Position numbers and translations under genes: made by a program
Notes under the pieces: model-generated
What the model saw: only the letters and a program-made list of their open reading frames with translations
Database searches by the model: none
What the model was told of the DNA's origin: nothing
NCBI GenBank assembly: GCA_035772735.1
Contig: JASDFA010000016.1
Location: 173,109,001-173,173,000, forward strand
Source of the DNA: Datura wrightii
Taxonomy: Eukaryota > Streptophyta > Magnoliopsida > Solanales > Solanaceae
DNA: 64,000 bases
Direction: 5' to 3'
In this document: positions 46,814 to 57,547 of the stretch, piece by piece
Numbering within the stretch: position 1 is the first letter of the stretch
Layout of the letters: every line of letters starts with the position of its first letter

Positions 46814-48627
46814 ATCCTTGTTCGTCCTCGAACAACAATCCTACACATCATGCAATTTACATCCCAACCTCGCTACTTTGGTTCGACAATTTAGGCTACG
46901 GTCATACCGATTATTCAATACAGCAAATCATCAAGAAAACATGCATGGTCCTATCAATGCAATGACCTTCAATACATCAAGACCTCCTAGACTTTAAGAA
47001 TCGACTCTCGATATTGGCAAACTCATGCAAATCAGCTGATCAAGATATCTGACACGAAAATTAATCTCTCATCAAGCATGTGCCCTCACAACACAAGAGA
47101 ATCTTCCCCTTTTTGCTCATATGACTCACAAAATTTTAAGCAGGGGCATGTAAACACAATTTCGCTCTCTCTCCCAAAAGAATTCACATGAATCATGTTA
47201 TGACCCATAAGCTTGCCCTTAGTGTATTACTCCATTAATATAAAGAAGTGCGATGTAAGATCACGTAGGACTTTAACTGGTTGTAATGGAAGCTACGAAA
47301 CTAGTAAATATTGGGTTAGCCAATAATAGCCACTAGCATCCTTAAGCGCCTTTTCAACACATCCCATCAACTCATGGACATTGTTTCTTTTTTTTCATCA
47401 TCCCATTCTTGATGTTTTTCTTTAGTTTGGCCCATCGTATTAAGCACACTTGACACAACAACAAAGATTATTCATGCACCTTCATTATAGTTTATTTATA
47501 GCAAGTGCACCTTCAACCTTTTCTTTTCTTCTATCACTCTGCTTTTCTTTTTCTTTTCACTATTCTCACTCTTTGACACTTTGGGAATATGATTTTCTCT
47601 TCTTAAGCGCTTAAGAGTTTTTTATCGACTTTACGGCTAATGAAAAGAAGGGATTAAGCTCGGTTTACACTTTTTGACAAAAAGAAAAAAAATAATAGGC
47701 TAAAGGCTCAACGGGCTGACTAGGGTATACAATCAAGGTGGGTACGACAAGGAAAAATAGAAACTCTCGGTTAAAACAAAGAAATGCCTACATCCTTTCC
47801 TATAATACACCTCCTTCATTTCGTTTTGTACACACACCAGGCAAGTTCTAGACACTTCACAATAGCATGGAATAACAACACCTCACTTCACACTTTTTGC
47901 ACATGCTCAATTCAAGATGTATTCACACACTCTTCAATCAGCTAATTACAAGAATTCAAACATTAAGCCTCAATCACACTGAATTGAACTCTATGGCCTA
48001 GGTATCTCAACATATTTACAAAGTTGCATGCTTTCATACGAATCATCTTTGCATTTTAAATATCATGTACAACACGCAACCAGAATTTCGCAACCATACA
48101 GTAACTACAGGTTTTGGGATGCAACCCACCAAAGAAAAAACTGAAAAATAATTAAAAACTACTCCTAACGACTACATTTCCCTTAAGACGGTCGTCATCC
48201 ATCCATCATAGGGAATGGTCACTACTATGACTTCGGTTCAATGGGACCATTCTTGGTAAAAGAACCGAAAACAAACGCTGAGAAACCCAAGAAGTAAAAA
48301 AATATCGATCATTTCGATAGAAAAAAATATGTACAAAATACTTTTAAAATATCGATCATCTCGATAACAAAAATATGTACAAAATCAGCTACCAACATTC
48401 AGCAACACACATCAATTTCACATAAATTTACAAATACAGAACACAACTTAACAATTCATACATCACAGGGAACACAAAATTTCACATGCACGACAACAGA
48501 TTAGAGCATACATACATAACAGCACAGCCCAGCACCTAATTACTCCCACCCCACACTTAGTTCGAACACTGTCCCCAGTGTTCACAAAAATTAAAATAGC
48601 ACAAAATCGGGTGGTGGAACTCTCTGA
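46814..48627 (-). other. F2 3' noncoding region
   Basis: No coding. It holds the same hairpin as F1 (48178-48215: TTCCCTTAAG...AGGGAA on the plus strand) and the GAATGGTC/GACCATTC pair. A further ACCCCACACTTAG copy is at 48548-48560, just beyond the accessory ORF stop. Confidence 0.65.
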
Positions 48628-49848
48628 TCAATCAAAGTATTCCACTTCTTCGTCGGGTGCTGCTACTTCATCTCCCATGTCTGAATCACCCCCGTCGTCT
48701 TCATCGGACTCCACATCGGAGTCCTCCCGACGTGTCTCCTCGTCTGTGGGGACGTCATCATCTGTGGGCTCTACAAATATTGGCCCCACTCGGCATAGAG
48801 CCCTAGCGTTTTCGCCGAAGGGGTAGTCTAGCTCGAGCTGCCATAGCTCCTCCTCTGTCACCGGCCTCCCGCCTATCCTCAGCTGGAGCATCTGCATCCC
48901 ATACATTTGAGCCATATATTGATCATCACGAGCATGTCGCTCGCCAAGTGTAACCACTGGCCCGTGGGTGGTGTCGGGTGCCTTAGTTTTAGTAACATCT
49001 AAGGCCCACTGCTCCATCTGCGGGATATAGTCAAGGGCCTCTTCTTCGACATCTAGGCCCCTGAGGAAGGTGGTCAGCAGTCCACCAAAGCCATACTTGT
49101 GCCCCTGATGCAACCGGGCTCTCTTTATGGCGGAGATAATCACCGCCCCCACGTTGATCTCTAGCCCTTTCATCAGGGCATACACCAGGCATACACGATC
49201 CCAGGTTACATCTGTCATATGTACCCCCGGGATTAGGCAGGAACAGACAATCTTCAGCCATATTCTGGCTTCCCTGTTCATTTGTGAATAGGGCAGAGTC
49301 TGATGGTAGCCCCTCTCTTTGTGTCTGCTCCATCTAGCTGTCGATCGGGTCCCACACAATGTGCGTCTGATGTCCGCATACGGTGGGGTAATGTTCAGCT
49401 GTCGGAGTACGTGGGCGTCTGTGTCCCACGCTCCTATGATGGCATTGAGGTGGTGGGGCTCCAAAGTGACTATTTGCCCTCTGATTTTGATGGTGTGACT
49501 TCTGATAGTCGGGTTCCAATTGGCATAGAATTCCCGAACCAAGTGCAAGTTACATTCCTTGGGCTCTTCAAAGATGAAATTGAGCCCAGCTGCCTCGATT
49601 CGGTGTACCATCCTAGGGAACTCCAGTGCCAATGGTTCCCGTGCTATGTGCTCCTCGGGGAAATATTTGTTTTCTTTATGCTTGGCGTACCACTGTTTCC
49701 CCTCATCCGTCACCCATCTTGTTCCGTATTGGCGGCGTTGGCCGCATGGAACTGCTGGTGCTGCTGGGACTGCTGTGCCCAGTCTGATTTGCTTCCTTCC
49801 GGCGCCCGAAGTTGATGCGCCTTTCCCTTTCTCTTGCCAGCTTGCCAT
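48628..49848 (-). CDS. Accessory ORF of F2: putative plant transposon protein, intact
   Basis: 406 codons from ATG 49846-49848 to TGA 48628-48630. I prefer this ATG over the in-frame TTG at 49860 because TTG is not a usual plant start and lies within the predicted intron acceptor. Residues 1-35 are basic and Ala/Ser-rich. Residues about 40-250 form a helical domain containing 'NLHLVREFYANWNP', 'KIRGQIVTLEPHHLNAI' and 'VCLVYALMKGLEINVGAVI', matching the 'putative plant transposon protein' family (PF20167, from memory; activity unknown). The C-terminal ~50 residues are strongly acidic (Asp/Glu runs). There is no catalytic triad I recognise, no signal peptide and no membrane segment. It might be a nucleic-acid-binding or chromatin factor of the element, but that is a guess. 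Confidence 0.8.
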   Translation of the reverse strand: MASWQEKGKGASTSGAGRKQIRLGTAVPAAPAVPCGQRRQYGTRWVTDEGKQWYAKHKENKYFPEEHIAREPLALEFPRMVHRIEAAGLNFIFEEPKECNLHLVREFYANWNPTIRSHTIKIRGQIVTLEPHHLNAIIGAWDTDAHVLRQLNITPPYADIRRTLCGTRSTARWSRHKERGYHQTLPYSQMNREARIWLKIVCSCLIPGVHMTDVTWDRVCLVYALMKGLEINVGAVIISAIKRARLHQGHKYGFGGLLTTFLRGLDVEEEALDYIPQMEQWALDVTKTKAPDTTHGPVVTLGERHARDDQYMAQMYGMQMLQLRIGGRPVTEEELWQLELDYPFGENARALCRVGPIFVEPTDDDVPTDEETRREDSDVESDEDDGGDSDMGDEVAAPDEEVEYFD

Positions 49849-49853
49849 TTTAC

Positions 49854-50544
49854 CTGTCAACCCAAGTAGACAAGATCATTGTTCAGCTAATGGATATCAA
49901 CTTCGGCTAAGGTCGGGTTAAGCTAGGTTACCCCACACTTAGTCCTTAGCTACAGTTACAACAATACGGCAAGATCATACTTATTTACACACAATAACCA
50001 ACTATATAATCATTCTTAGTGCGTACGAAAAATTCGACGGTATATCTTCTGCGTACTACTCAGAATTCGTATAGCAAATCACAATCACTACCATCGCTAA
50101 CATTTTACCCATCGCACTTAGCAAGGAAAAACAACGAAACGAAAACAACAACAAAAATTTATCTACACGAACCTATACAACCATCCGAATTCTTACAAAT
50201 TTCAACATTCCCTTAACCTGAGAATCCGTCGTTTTATTAACATCCTAACAATTAGTACATCGACTCATCTCATTCAACATGTACATCCCGGCATGAAATT
50301 CACAAGTTCACTACATTTTCAACTTCAAATTCAAAAACAAGCCCTAGAAATGATATTATCAAGCAAATTCGATTAATTTATGCAATTAACGAGTTCAAGC
50401 AATCATAACGACATTCCGAACATTCATCAATCAACAATTAAATTGAATTCATGATTAATTTCTACTTAGGGCAACCTTAGCTCACCTCACATGCTCAATA
50501 TCGAAGAAAATCGACAAGAAATGAGATGGAATCGAAGAACATAC
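49854..50544 (-). other. Predicted intron upstream of the F2 accessory ORF
   Basis: Minus strand donor CAAG|GTATGTT begins at 50544, and acceptor TTGACAG|G ends at 49854, five bases from the ATG. Length is 691 bp against 686 bp in F1. It includes a further ACCCCACACTTAG copy at 49930-49942. Confidence 0.6.
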
Positions 50545-50689
50545 CTTGAAGTTGAAGAATTTACGCAAACTTGATGATTTTCTAAGCCTCCTCCGTGTCA
50601 CGTTGAAGGGGGATGGGTTTTGGGGGTTTTGGTCGCGGAGTAACTGAAAAATAAGGGAAAGGGAGGGTTTTTCGGGGTTAAAAAGTAGT

Positions 50690-50895
50690 AAAATCGCGCG
50701 GGTCACCCGGCGACCCGGTGTGACCCGTCGCGATATACACGGCAACGTGTCACGGAGTGCATCGCGGTGCACTGCCTCCGTGACACGGAGCCATCGCGAG
50801 CCTGTTCTGGAAATTTTAAAAAATCCGGATTATACCTCAACGTGTCACGGAGGGTAACGCGGAGGTCCACCTCCGTGACACGGAGCTATCGCCCC
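50690..50895 (-). promoter_or_regulatory. Internal promoter-like GC-rich module (F2)
   Basis: CAACGTGTCACGGAG occurs at 50743-50757 and 50838-50852, each paired with a CTCCGTGACAC about 15-20 bp away to make hairpins. CGATATACAC at 50731-50740 is the TATA-like string, and CGGGTCAC/GTGACCCG palindromes lie at 50698-50730. Same arrangement as F1 29821-30000. Confidence 0.5.
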
Positions 50896-51133
50896 AGCTC
50901 ACTGTTTTGCCACTTTTTGTTAATTTTCATACCTCGACTTTTCCTTTGCGATTCCGTGCATATTTTCCTCCGTTTGACCTGAAATTCATCTCATTATACA
51001 AAATTGGTTAGAATTATAGGTTTCACTCTAAACAAAAATAAAACAAAAACTAAAACTAAAATTTTTTGTAGTAAATCAAGAAAAAGAAAAAGAAAAATCT
51101 ATTTACACTTTACAAAAAGAAAGAAAAATTTTT

Positions 51134-51151
51134 CACGGGTTGCCTCCCGTG
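51134..51151 (-). ncRNA. Conserved stem-loop after gag-protease (F2)
   Basis: On the minus strand CACGGG-AGGCAA-CCCGTG: a perfect 6-bp stem and 6-base loop. Next to it lies GGTAAACCAGGCGCTG as in F1. Confidence 0.6.
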
Positions 51152-51190
51152 CAGCGCCTGGTTTACCGTCGCGGCTCGATGTCATTAAGC

Positions 51191-53557
51191 TCAGTTGTCC
51201 TCTAGGGTAATGGACGATTTCTCTCGATCACCGTCCTCCCCCCAGTAGTGCTTACACCGATCCGGAGGTTTTCCGATTAACTCTCGTGAATCCTTAATCT
51301 GCTCACCATTGCCTTGATCAATCACATTGATCACTGAGAGTTCTTCATGCACCATCGGGAGCTTGGGTGCCTTGTACACATCGAACACCTCCACCTTGTC
51401 GTGTGCGCGCATTGTTAGCTACCCCGCAGCAACGTCAATTAGTGCTTTCCCGGTTGCCAAAAAAGGACGTCCCAAAATAAATGGGACTTCCGCGTCTGGT
51501 TCAAAATCCAGCACGACAAAATCTACCGGGAAAATGTGGGAGCCAACTTGCACCAGAACGTCCTCCACAATGCCATCAGGTCTGGCTAAGGATCGATCCG
51601 CCAATTGCAAGATTACTGTTGTGGGTCTAGGAATCCCTAGACCCAACTTTCTGAATACCGATGACGGCATCAAATTTATGCTCGCTCCCAAATCACACAA
51701 TCCACGAGCTCGGATGCTCTGCCCAATAGTAATCTGGATAGTAAAGCTCCCAGGGTCTTTGAGCTTTGTGGGCAGTCTATTTTGAATCCGGGAAGTGCAC
51801 TCCTCCGTTAGAGCCACCGTAGCATACTCAGTCAACCGACTTTTGTTTGCCACAATGTCCTTTATATACTTAGCATATTTCGGCACTCCCTGCAAAACAT
51901 CAACAAGAGGTAAGTTAATATGTACCTGTTTCAGCACCTCCATGAATTTCTTGAAACATGCCTCCTCCTTGTGTTTCTTTAATCGTTGAGGGAACGGGGG
52001 TGGAGGTCTTTCTGATTCAGCTTCCTTAGTCTTCCCCCTTTCAGTACTTTGCTCTCTCTCAACTTCTGCTGCTCCCAATTGTTGAGGTGGTTCCACCTCT
52101 TTCAGTTGCAAACCACTCCTTGTGGTCACTGCATTCACCTGCTTAGGATTGGGATCTGTGTCGCTCGGCAGTCCTCCTCTAGGCCTTGTGTTTTGGGCTC
52201 CAACAAATTGACCAAATTGATATTCAAGTGCCTTGGTAGCTAACTGGTTGTTTCTCACTTCGGCTGCCAATTTCACATAGTCAACCTGCAATTGAGCTTG
52301 ATTATCTATCATGGTCTTGAACATCTCCTCAATGCTGGGTGATGGTGGTGGAGGAGGTGCATTGTTGTTTCTGAATTGTGCTTGAAAATTCTGCTGCCCT
52401 CCTTGGTTCCTTTGCACACCCTGACCCGAACTTTGCCCCTGATGGTTGTTGCTACCCCAGGAGAAATTAGGGTGATTCCTCCAATTGGAATTGTAGCTAT
52501 TACCATACTGTTGGTGGTTCCTTTGCGCATTTCCCACAAAGTTTACTGAGTCAGGATTGGCTCCACAACACTCAGCTGAGTGCTCACTGCTTCCACACAC
52601 TTCACACCACATCTGCTACACTGCATTAACTGGGGCTTGAGGCTGGTTCATTGTCATGTTGCTGAAGTGGGTGTTAAGTTAATTTTGTAATGCAGCTATC
52701 TGTGCAGCAATAGCTGTAAACCCATCCACTTCTAGCACTCCTGCTGCTTTCCTTGTCCCGCCTCTTGATGAATCAGCATTCCATTCCGGATTGCCCTGCC
52801 AAATACGGTTCAACAAGGTATAAAACTCCTCATAAGTTTTCTCCAGCGCTTGTCCTCCAGCTGCCGAGTCTAGCAAAATTTTGGTGTGGGGTTCCAAACC
52901 CTCTATAAAAGTGTGCACCAGCACATCATTAGACTGATGATGATGAGGACAATCCCGCAACATGGACTTGAATCTCTCCCAGGCCTGATATAAATTTTCT
53001 CCCTCTCTCTGTTTGAAACTTAGAATTTGACTTCTAAGTCTTGCTGTTTTACCGGAGGGAAAAAACCGTATCAAGAATTTCCTTGCAAGATCACCCCACG
53101 TAGAAATAGAATTCGGTGGCTCAGCTTTCAACCACCTCTTGGCTTCTCCCACTAGTGAGAATGGAAACAATGTAAGCCGGACATAATCTGATGACACTCC
53201 AGCGGGGATGTAAGTGTCACTTATCTCCAAAAAATTTTGGAGATGCTGCTGTGGATCTTCATGAGGGAGACCGGTAAACTGCCCGCTAGTGTGTAGCAAT
53301 TGCACCATATTCTGCTTAAGTTCAAACCTCCCTCCTGTCTCAGGTTTGCGGATGCTAGATGTGACATTATTAGCATGTGGGATTGCCACCTCGCGAACCG
53401 GCCAAGCTGCTAGTTCTTCGGGCACTAACACTGCCCGTACTACCGGTGGATTCTGTTGTTGCTCCATGATCATCTGTCTGAGCAACTGCAGCTTTCTTTG
53501 TAGAGCTTCTCTCCGCTTACTGTGAAATATTCTTTCTGGCTCTATATACGATTCCAC
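51191..53557 (-). pseudogene. F2 gag-protease polyprotein, three in-frame stops
   Basis: All pieces share one frame: 53557-52682, TAA at 52679-52681, TAG at 52616-52618, then 52612-51422, TAG at 51419-51421, and on to TAA at 51191-51193. The gag core ('PPNSISTWGDLARKFL', 'CPHHH'), zinc knuckle CEVCGSSEHSAECC (52609-52568), Gln/Asn-rich linker and DLGASINLMP protease are all readable. The stretch upstream of the first Met (codons 'ESYIEPERIFHSKRREAL') is open here with a GTG at 53557 but no ATG. The likely start is the ATG near 53465, matching ATG 27222 of F1. Confidence 0.85.
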
Positions 53558-53688
53558 CAGCTCCTTGTCTCGTGCCAGTGTTCAACAGAAATTAAGTCTG
53601 TAAAATACAGGCTAAGACCAAGTTGTCAACACTAAGAAAATAAAAATATAGTAAATTAACACTTAAAACAAATTCACCAATTGCCAAG

Positions 53689-53706
53689 TCCCCGGCAACG
53701 GCGCCA
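53689..53706 (-). other. Primer binding site, tRNA-Asp (F2)
   Basis: TCCCCGGCAACGGCGCCA is the reverse complement of TGGCGCCGTTGCCGGGGA, an 18-nt match to the tRNA-Asp 3' end, six bases from the 5' LTR. Confidence 0.9.
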
Positions 53707-53712
53707 AAAACT

Positions 53713-55132
53713 TGTTCGGCTGTTTGTTATATGGGTGTATAACTACACGCAATGCACGTGGTCGAACAAGTAGTAAAGTGGCTTAAGTAAGCCAAGTATC
53801 GATCCCACAGGGACTGGGATGAAGTGCAATTTGCTCAAGTGTACTATATTTTGATTCTAAAAATGCAGACAACAGTGTAACCAAAAGTTTGATATTTAGT
53901 TTTATAGTTTTTATGCAAAATCTAAAATAACTATCTAATTTGAGTCTGAACTATGAATGAGAGCATGCTGAGGTTAAACGAACATGTAATGAAATTAATT
54001 ATCGATATAATTTGGTTAATCTTTTCCTCCAGTTGCTAGCCAAGAACTATTGCCAAGAGATTAAAACTCTCGTATTTAACCTCACTTAAGAATCATGAAC
54101 CATCCACCTACATTTCTGTGATTAAATGCAATTAATGTTCTAGCCATACAAACCCGGTTCCTAAATTGACTAATACGACTTTCAGGTATATTTCTATCCT
54201 GAAAGTAAATCAATTCCCAATTTTCCCAAATCAAGTAAAGATCATATCCTATTAATTCACAACTTTCTAATTTCTTGCTCTCTCGAGTGAAACCGGACTT
54301 TTTAGATATACATTAACATAGGCCACTCATTAATGCAGTAAGAACAAGAATTAATAGAACAACATGGACGAAAAGATGAAAAACCACTATGATCAACAAT
54401 CCATTTCACAACAATTGTTCATAACCTCAGCAAGAAGAGGATTTAGCCACTCATTTGTGGATTAAACATCGTTAAATGAGTGTTAAACATACAAGCAATT
54501 GAATTAAAGAAGAAGGAAAGAGAGAAAAAACCTGATATTTTCGTTCCCTCAACTGCCTGTAACCCACGTTCTTGCTCCACCAAGTCAGAATATTGAAAAC
54601 TGAACCTAAGTGTTCTATTTATACTGGTGGGAATTTTTCCCGGAATAACAAGCAACGTGTCACGGAGTGCATCGCGGAGCAGTGCCTCCGTGACACGCTA
54701 CGGACGCGGACCTTCACTGGAACTGGGGGTCCAGGAAATAAATCCCAATGTGGCACGGCGTACAATGCGGAGCCAAGCCACCGTGCCACGGACCTATCGC
54801 GTACCCTCTCTGGAATTTGGGCGAAATTTCCCTATCCAGGCAGAAGGCCTCCGCGATGGTAGCGTGACATGGCTCCATCGCGGAGCCCCTTTATTTCATG
54901 CTGTCCAATGTCTTGTCCCTTGCTCGCATCCAAGTCCAACCCCGATATCCTCCAACATGCATTTTAGCTTCCCGAAATTACATTTTACCTGCAAAACAAT
55001 GCTAATCATGTTGGTTAGTATAAATTCATATTTTATTACCAATTACATGAGAACGTATACACATTGATAGATAAACAAGGCGAAAATGATACTTTTGAGT
55101 ATCACTTGGGCATATAAATTTGCCCAAGATCA
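53713..55132 (-). repeat. 5' LTR of F2
   Basis: Direct copy of 45377-46797. TATA box at 54616-54623 (TATTTATA on plus), CAACGTGTCACGGAG at 54653-54667. Transcription would run leftward into the primer site at 53706. Confidence 0.9.
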
Positions 55133-55137
55133 TAGAT
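55133..55137. repeat. Target site duplication of F2, right (TAGAT)
   Basis: Exact repeat of 45372-45376. Confidence 0.9.
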
Positions 55138-55282
55138 CATGAAGGAAGCAGACATTTCCTAGACGTCTTGTAGCCTCTTTGCCATAGGTGTGGCGCGCTT
55201 CAAACCCATGAAAAAGAATATACTTAACGCAGCTTTCAAACACCCTAGGACACATTAAAACCTATTGCTCTAATACCAAGTT
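55138..55282 (-). other. Leader and primer site of element 4
   Basis: Continues the leader cut by F2. GCTCTAATACCAA at 55267-55279 is the reverse complement of TTGGTATTAGAGC, one base different from the tRNA-iMet primer consensus. It is the best kept chromovirus primer site in the window. Confidence 0.75.
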
Positions 55283-57547
55283 TGTCATGACTCGAAAGGA
55301 GGCTCGGATCGCGACACGGGAGAAGGAGCCCCGAGAGACCCCAAATCAACCCATGGTATAAGCATACATCTAACTCAATAATGATCTAAATAACCATCAC
55401 TACAATCATAGCGGAAGTCTAACTTGAATATAACATCAGTATATAAAATCCAAAGTTGAATACATACATATTTCTGAATAGCCTCTAATCATGACGAGTT
55501 GATGGGACAAGATCCCATCTAACTCAACAAGATGAAACTGAAATTCATAAAGAAAAGATGGATAGTCTAGTCATCAAAAGATGAGGACTGACCAATAAAG
55601 AAACGCTAACTCGGATAAGCTGACTAAGAGCGGGGCTAAAGCTAAGAGCCGGGTCCTATATCATGAAATGATACAGCATAAAAGTATGCGGTCAGTACGT
55701 GGAATGTACCGAGTGTGCAAGTTATGTAAAACCACTAATGTAAGTAGAATCATTTAAAGACAATGCATTAATTAAAATATACCATCAAAAAACTGAGAGT
55801 ACGACTTGAATGTCTTCTTTCTAAAATCATGACCTTTTCATAACATGATATAACATGCTTCATAAAATCATAACTAAATCGATTAACTCAAAGCTGAAGT
55901 CTGACATTTATAACTAAAAGCTTAACATTGAGACATACCTACCTTGGAACATGCATTTACATAAATCTCATAAGTAATGAATATGCATATCTGAAATCAT
56001 GAGGGATAATGGGAGACTCATCTTTTAACTGATATACCACGATAGAGCATACGTGGTCCCGACTATTATAGTCAAGTGGGCAGAGCCATCCAAAATCTTG
56101 CCAGGGCTAAGGACGCTACCATGATATTGATATCAAGCTGAAGGCCCATTCAGGAAAGGGAAAGCTCACAAGGGAGGTCCCAAGTCATATAACAGTATCA
56201 GCATAAGTTGGCGCATAGTCTGGTGCATAGGGTGATCGACACTTAGGCTCACTCGGTGCTAGACTCTTCTCCTAAAAAACTATGCATATGCTCTACATCA
56301 TTTTATAAAGAAGCTAAACATTGTCTATTGACAAAGCTCAATAATGAAGTACATCTCAAATATGCAATCATGTATATGAGAAGCTATAATTCAAAACATA
56401 CCACAAGCTCAAAGATAATTGGGAGTCCTTGCTCCAAAACAATGTGGTAAGCTTACTTTAGAGACAATACATCATACATACTTGACATGAGGGCCTTGCC
56501 CAACACTTTATCATGCTTGGAACTGCTCAATCTTTTTGAAAACAATATCAAAATCATCGGTAGCTTTGAAACATGCTTTTCATCATCTTCATCATACATT
56601 CATCACCCATCTCTTCTTTTAGGAACTTCTTATCAATAGGCCTTAAATTTCATAAAAACTAGAATAAAAAACATAATTTTCGATTGAAAACAATTTAAAA
56701 TATGCTCATACTTCGTACTTCAATCATGGAAACAAAATTTAATCATACCCATGTATAAAAATTAAAGATTCATGCATTTGAGAAAAATCCCATAACTTGA
56801 TCATACGAAATTCTCATACTTAGATAGAAATTGGGCATGATTGTGGAAGGAAACACCCACTTATAATCCTACATACCTGAAAGGAATTGATTCCACCACT
56901 TCTCTGATTGCTCAAGATGAAATTTGATGGAAGCCTTGGAACTAGCTAAGATCACCTCCTCAACCTCTTAAGTTGCATGCATGGAAGGAAATAACTTAGA
57001 ATAGGTTTTTCCCTCCTAAAACCCACTAAAATGAGCCTTAAATGACATAGTTTAGGCTTTAGAAATTTAGAAATTATGAAAAAGGCCCTTACTAATTTTG
57101 CAGGAAAACACAGCCAGGTGGTCTTAATGGACGACCTGACGACTCATTGCTGGAGGCACGATTCGTCACTCTGCTCGTCAAGTATACTGTATCATTTATT
57201 CCCCTGGGCTCGTAACGGGTCACTTCATGACTCGTCAAGGGTGACCACGACTCGTGGTCACTATTCGTTAAGTACACTGCCCATATTTCCTTTCCCAACT
57301 ATTTTCCTTCCCCACGGCTGACCCAACGACTCGTGGGTCCTGACCACGAGTTGTGGCCTCGCCTGTAGGGTCTCAACTCTTCCAGGACTTCTTCTCAAAA
57401 CTTAGGCCTTCCCCACGAGTCACCTGACAACTCGTGGGCTGTCCTCACAAGATGTGAGACGACCCATCTTGAGATTGAAATAAAAAACTTCAATTTTTTT
57501 CCCGTTTCAACTCTTGGTTCCGATATTCGAGCTCCTGGGGTATAACA
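55283..57547 (-). repeat. 5' LTR of element 4
   Basis: Bounded by TGTCATGACTCG and CTGGGGTATAACA. U3 (57100-57470) carries many GAGTC/GACTC motifs, such as ACGACTCGTGG near 57329. 2,265 bp, so its ~207-bp partner at 40236 has lost about nine tenths of its length. Confidence 0.85.

Larger units (their letters stand above)
45377..55132 (-). mobile_element. F2: non-autonomous Athila-like gag-protease element, accessory ORF intact
   Basis: 9.76 kb, flanked by a perfect TAGAT duplication. LTRs at 45377-46797 and 53713-55132 differ at about 25-30 positions by eye (about 2 percent). Minus-strand order: LTR, tRNA-Asp primer site, gag-protease (three stops), stem-loop, promoter-like module, predicted intron, 406-codon accessory ORF, noncoding region, polypurine tract, LTR. 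No RT, RNase H or integrase. It is inserted in the leader of element 4. Same family as F1, with every landmark in the same order. Confidence 0.9.
40236..57547 (-). mobile_element. Element 4: Ty3/gypsy chromovirus (Tekay-like), split by F2
   Basis: Minus-strand order: 5' LTR (55283-57547), primer site, leader interrupted by F2, gag, protease, RT, RNase H, integrase, chromodomain, polypurine tract, and a 207-bp stub of the 3' LTR (40236-40442). It is the best preserved chromovirus copy here: RT is open for 206 codons and protease for 119. It still carries stops in gag, RNase H and integrase. Confidence 0.85.

Noticed and set aside
49303..49921. Plus-strand ORFs of 170 and 120 codons
   Set aside because: Mirror frames of the accessory ORF on the minus strand, with no independent conservation in F1.
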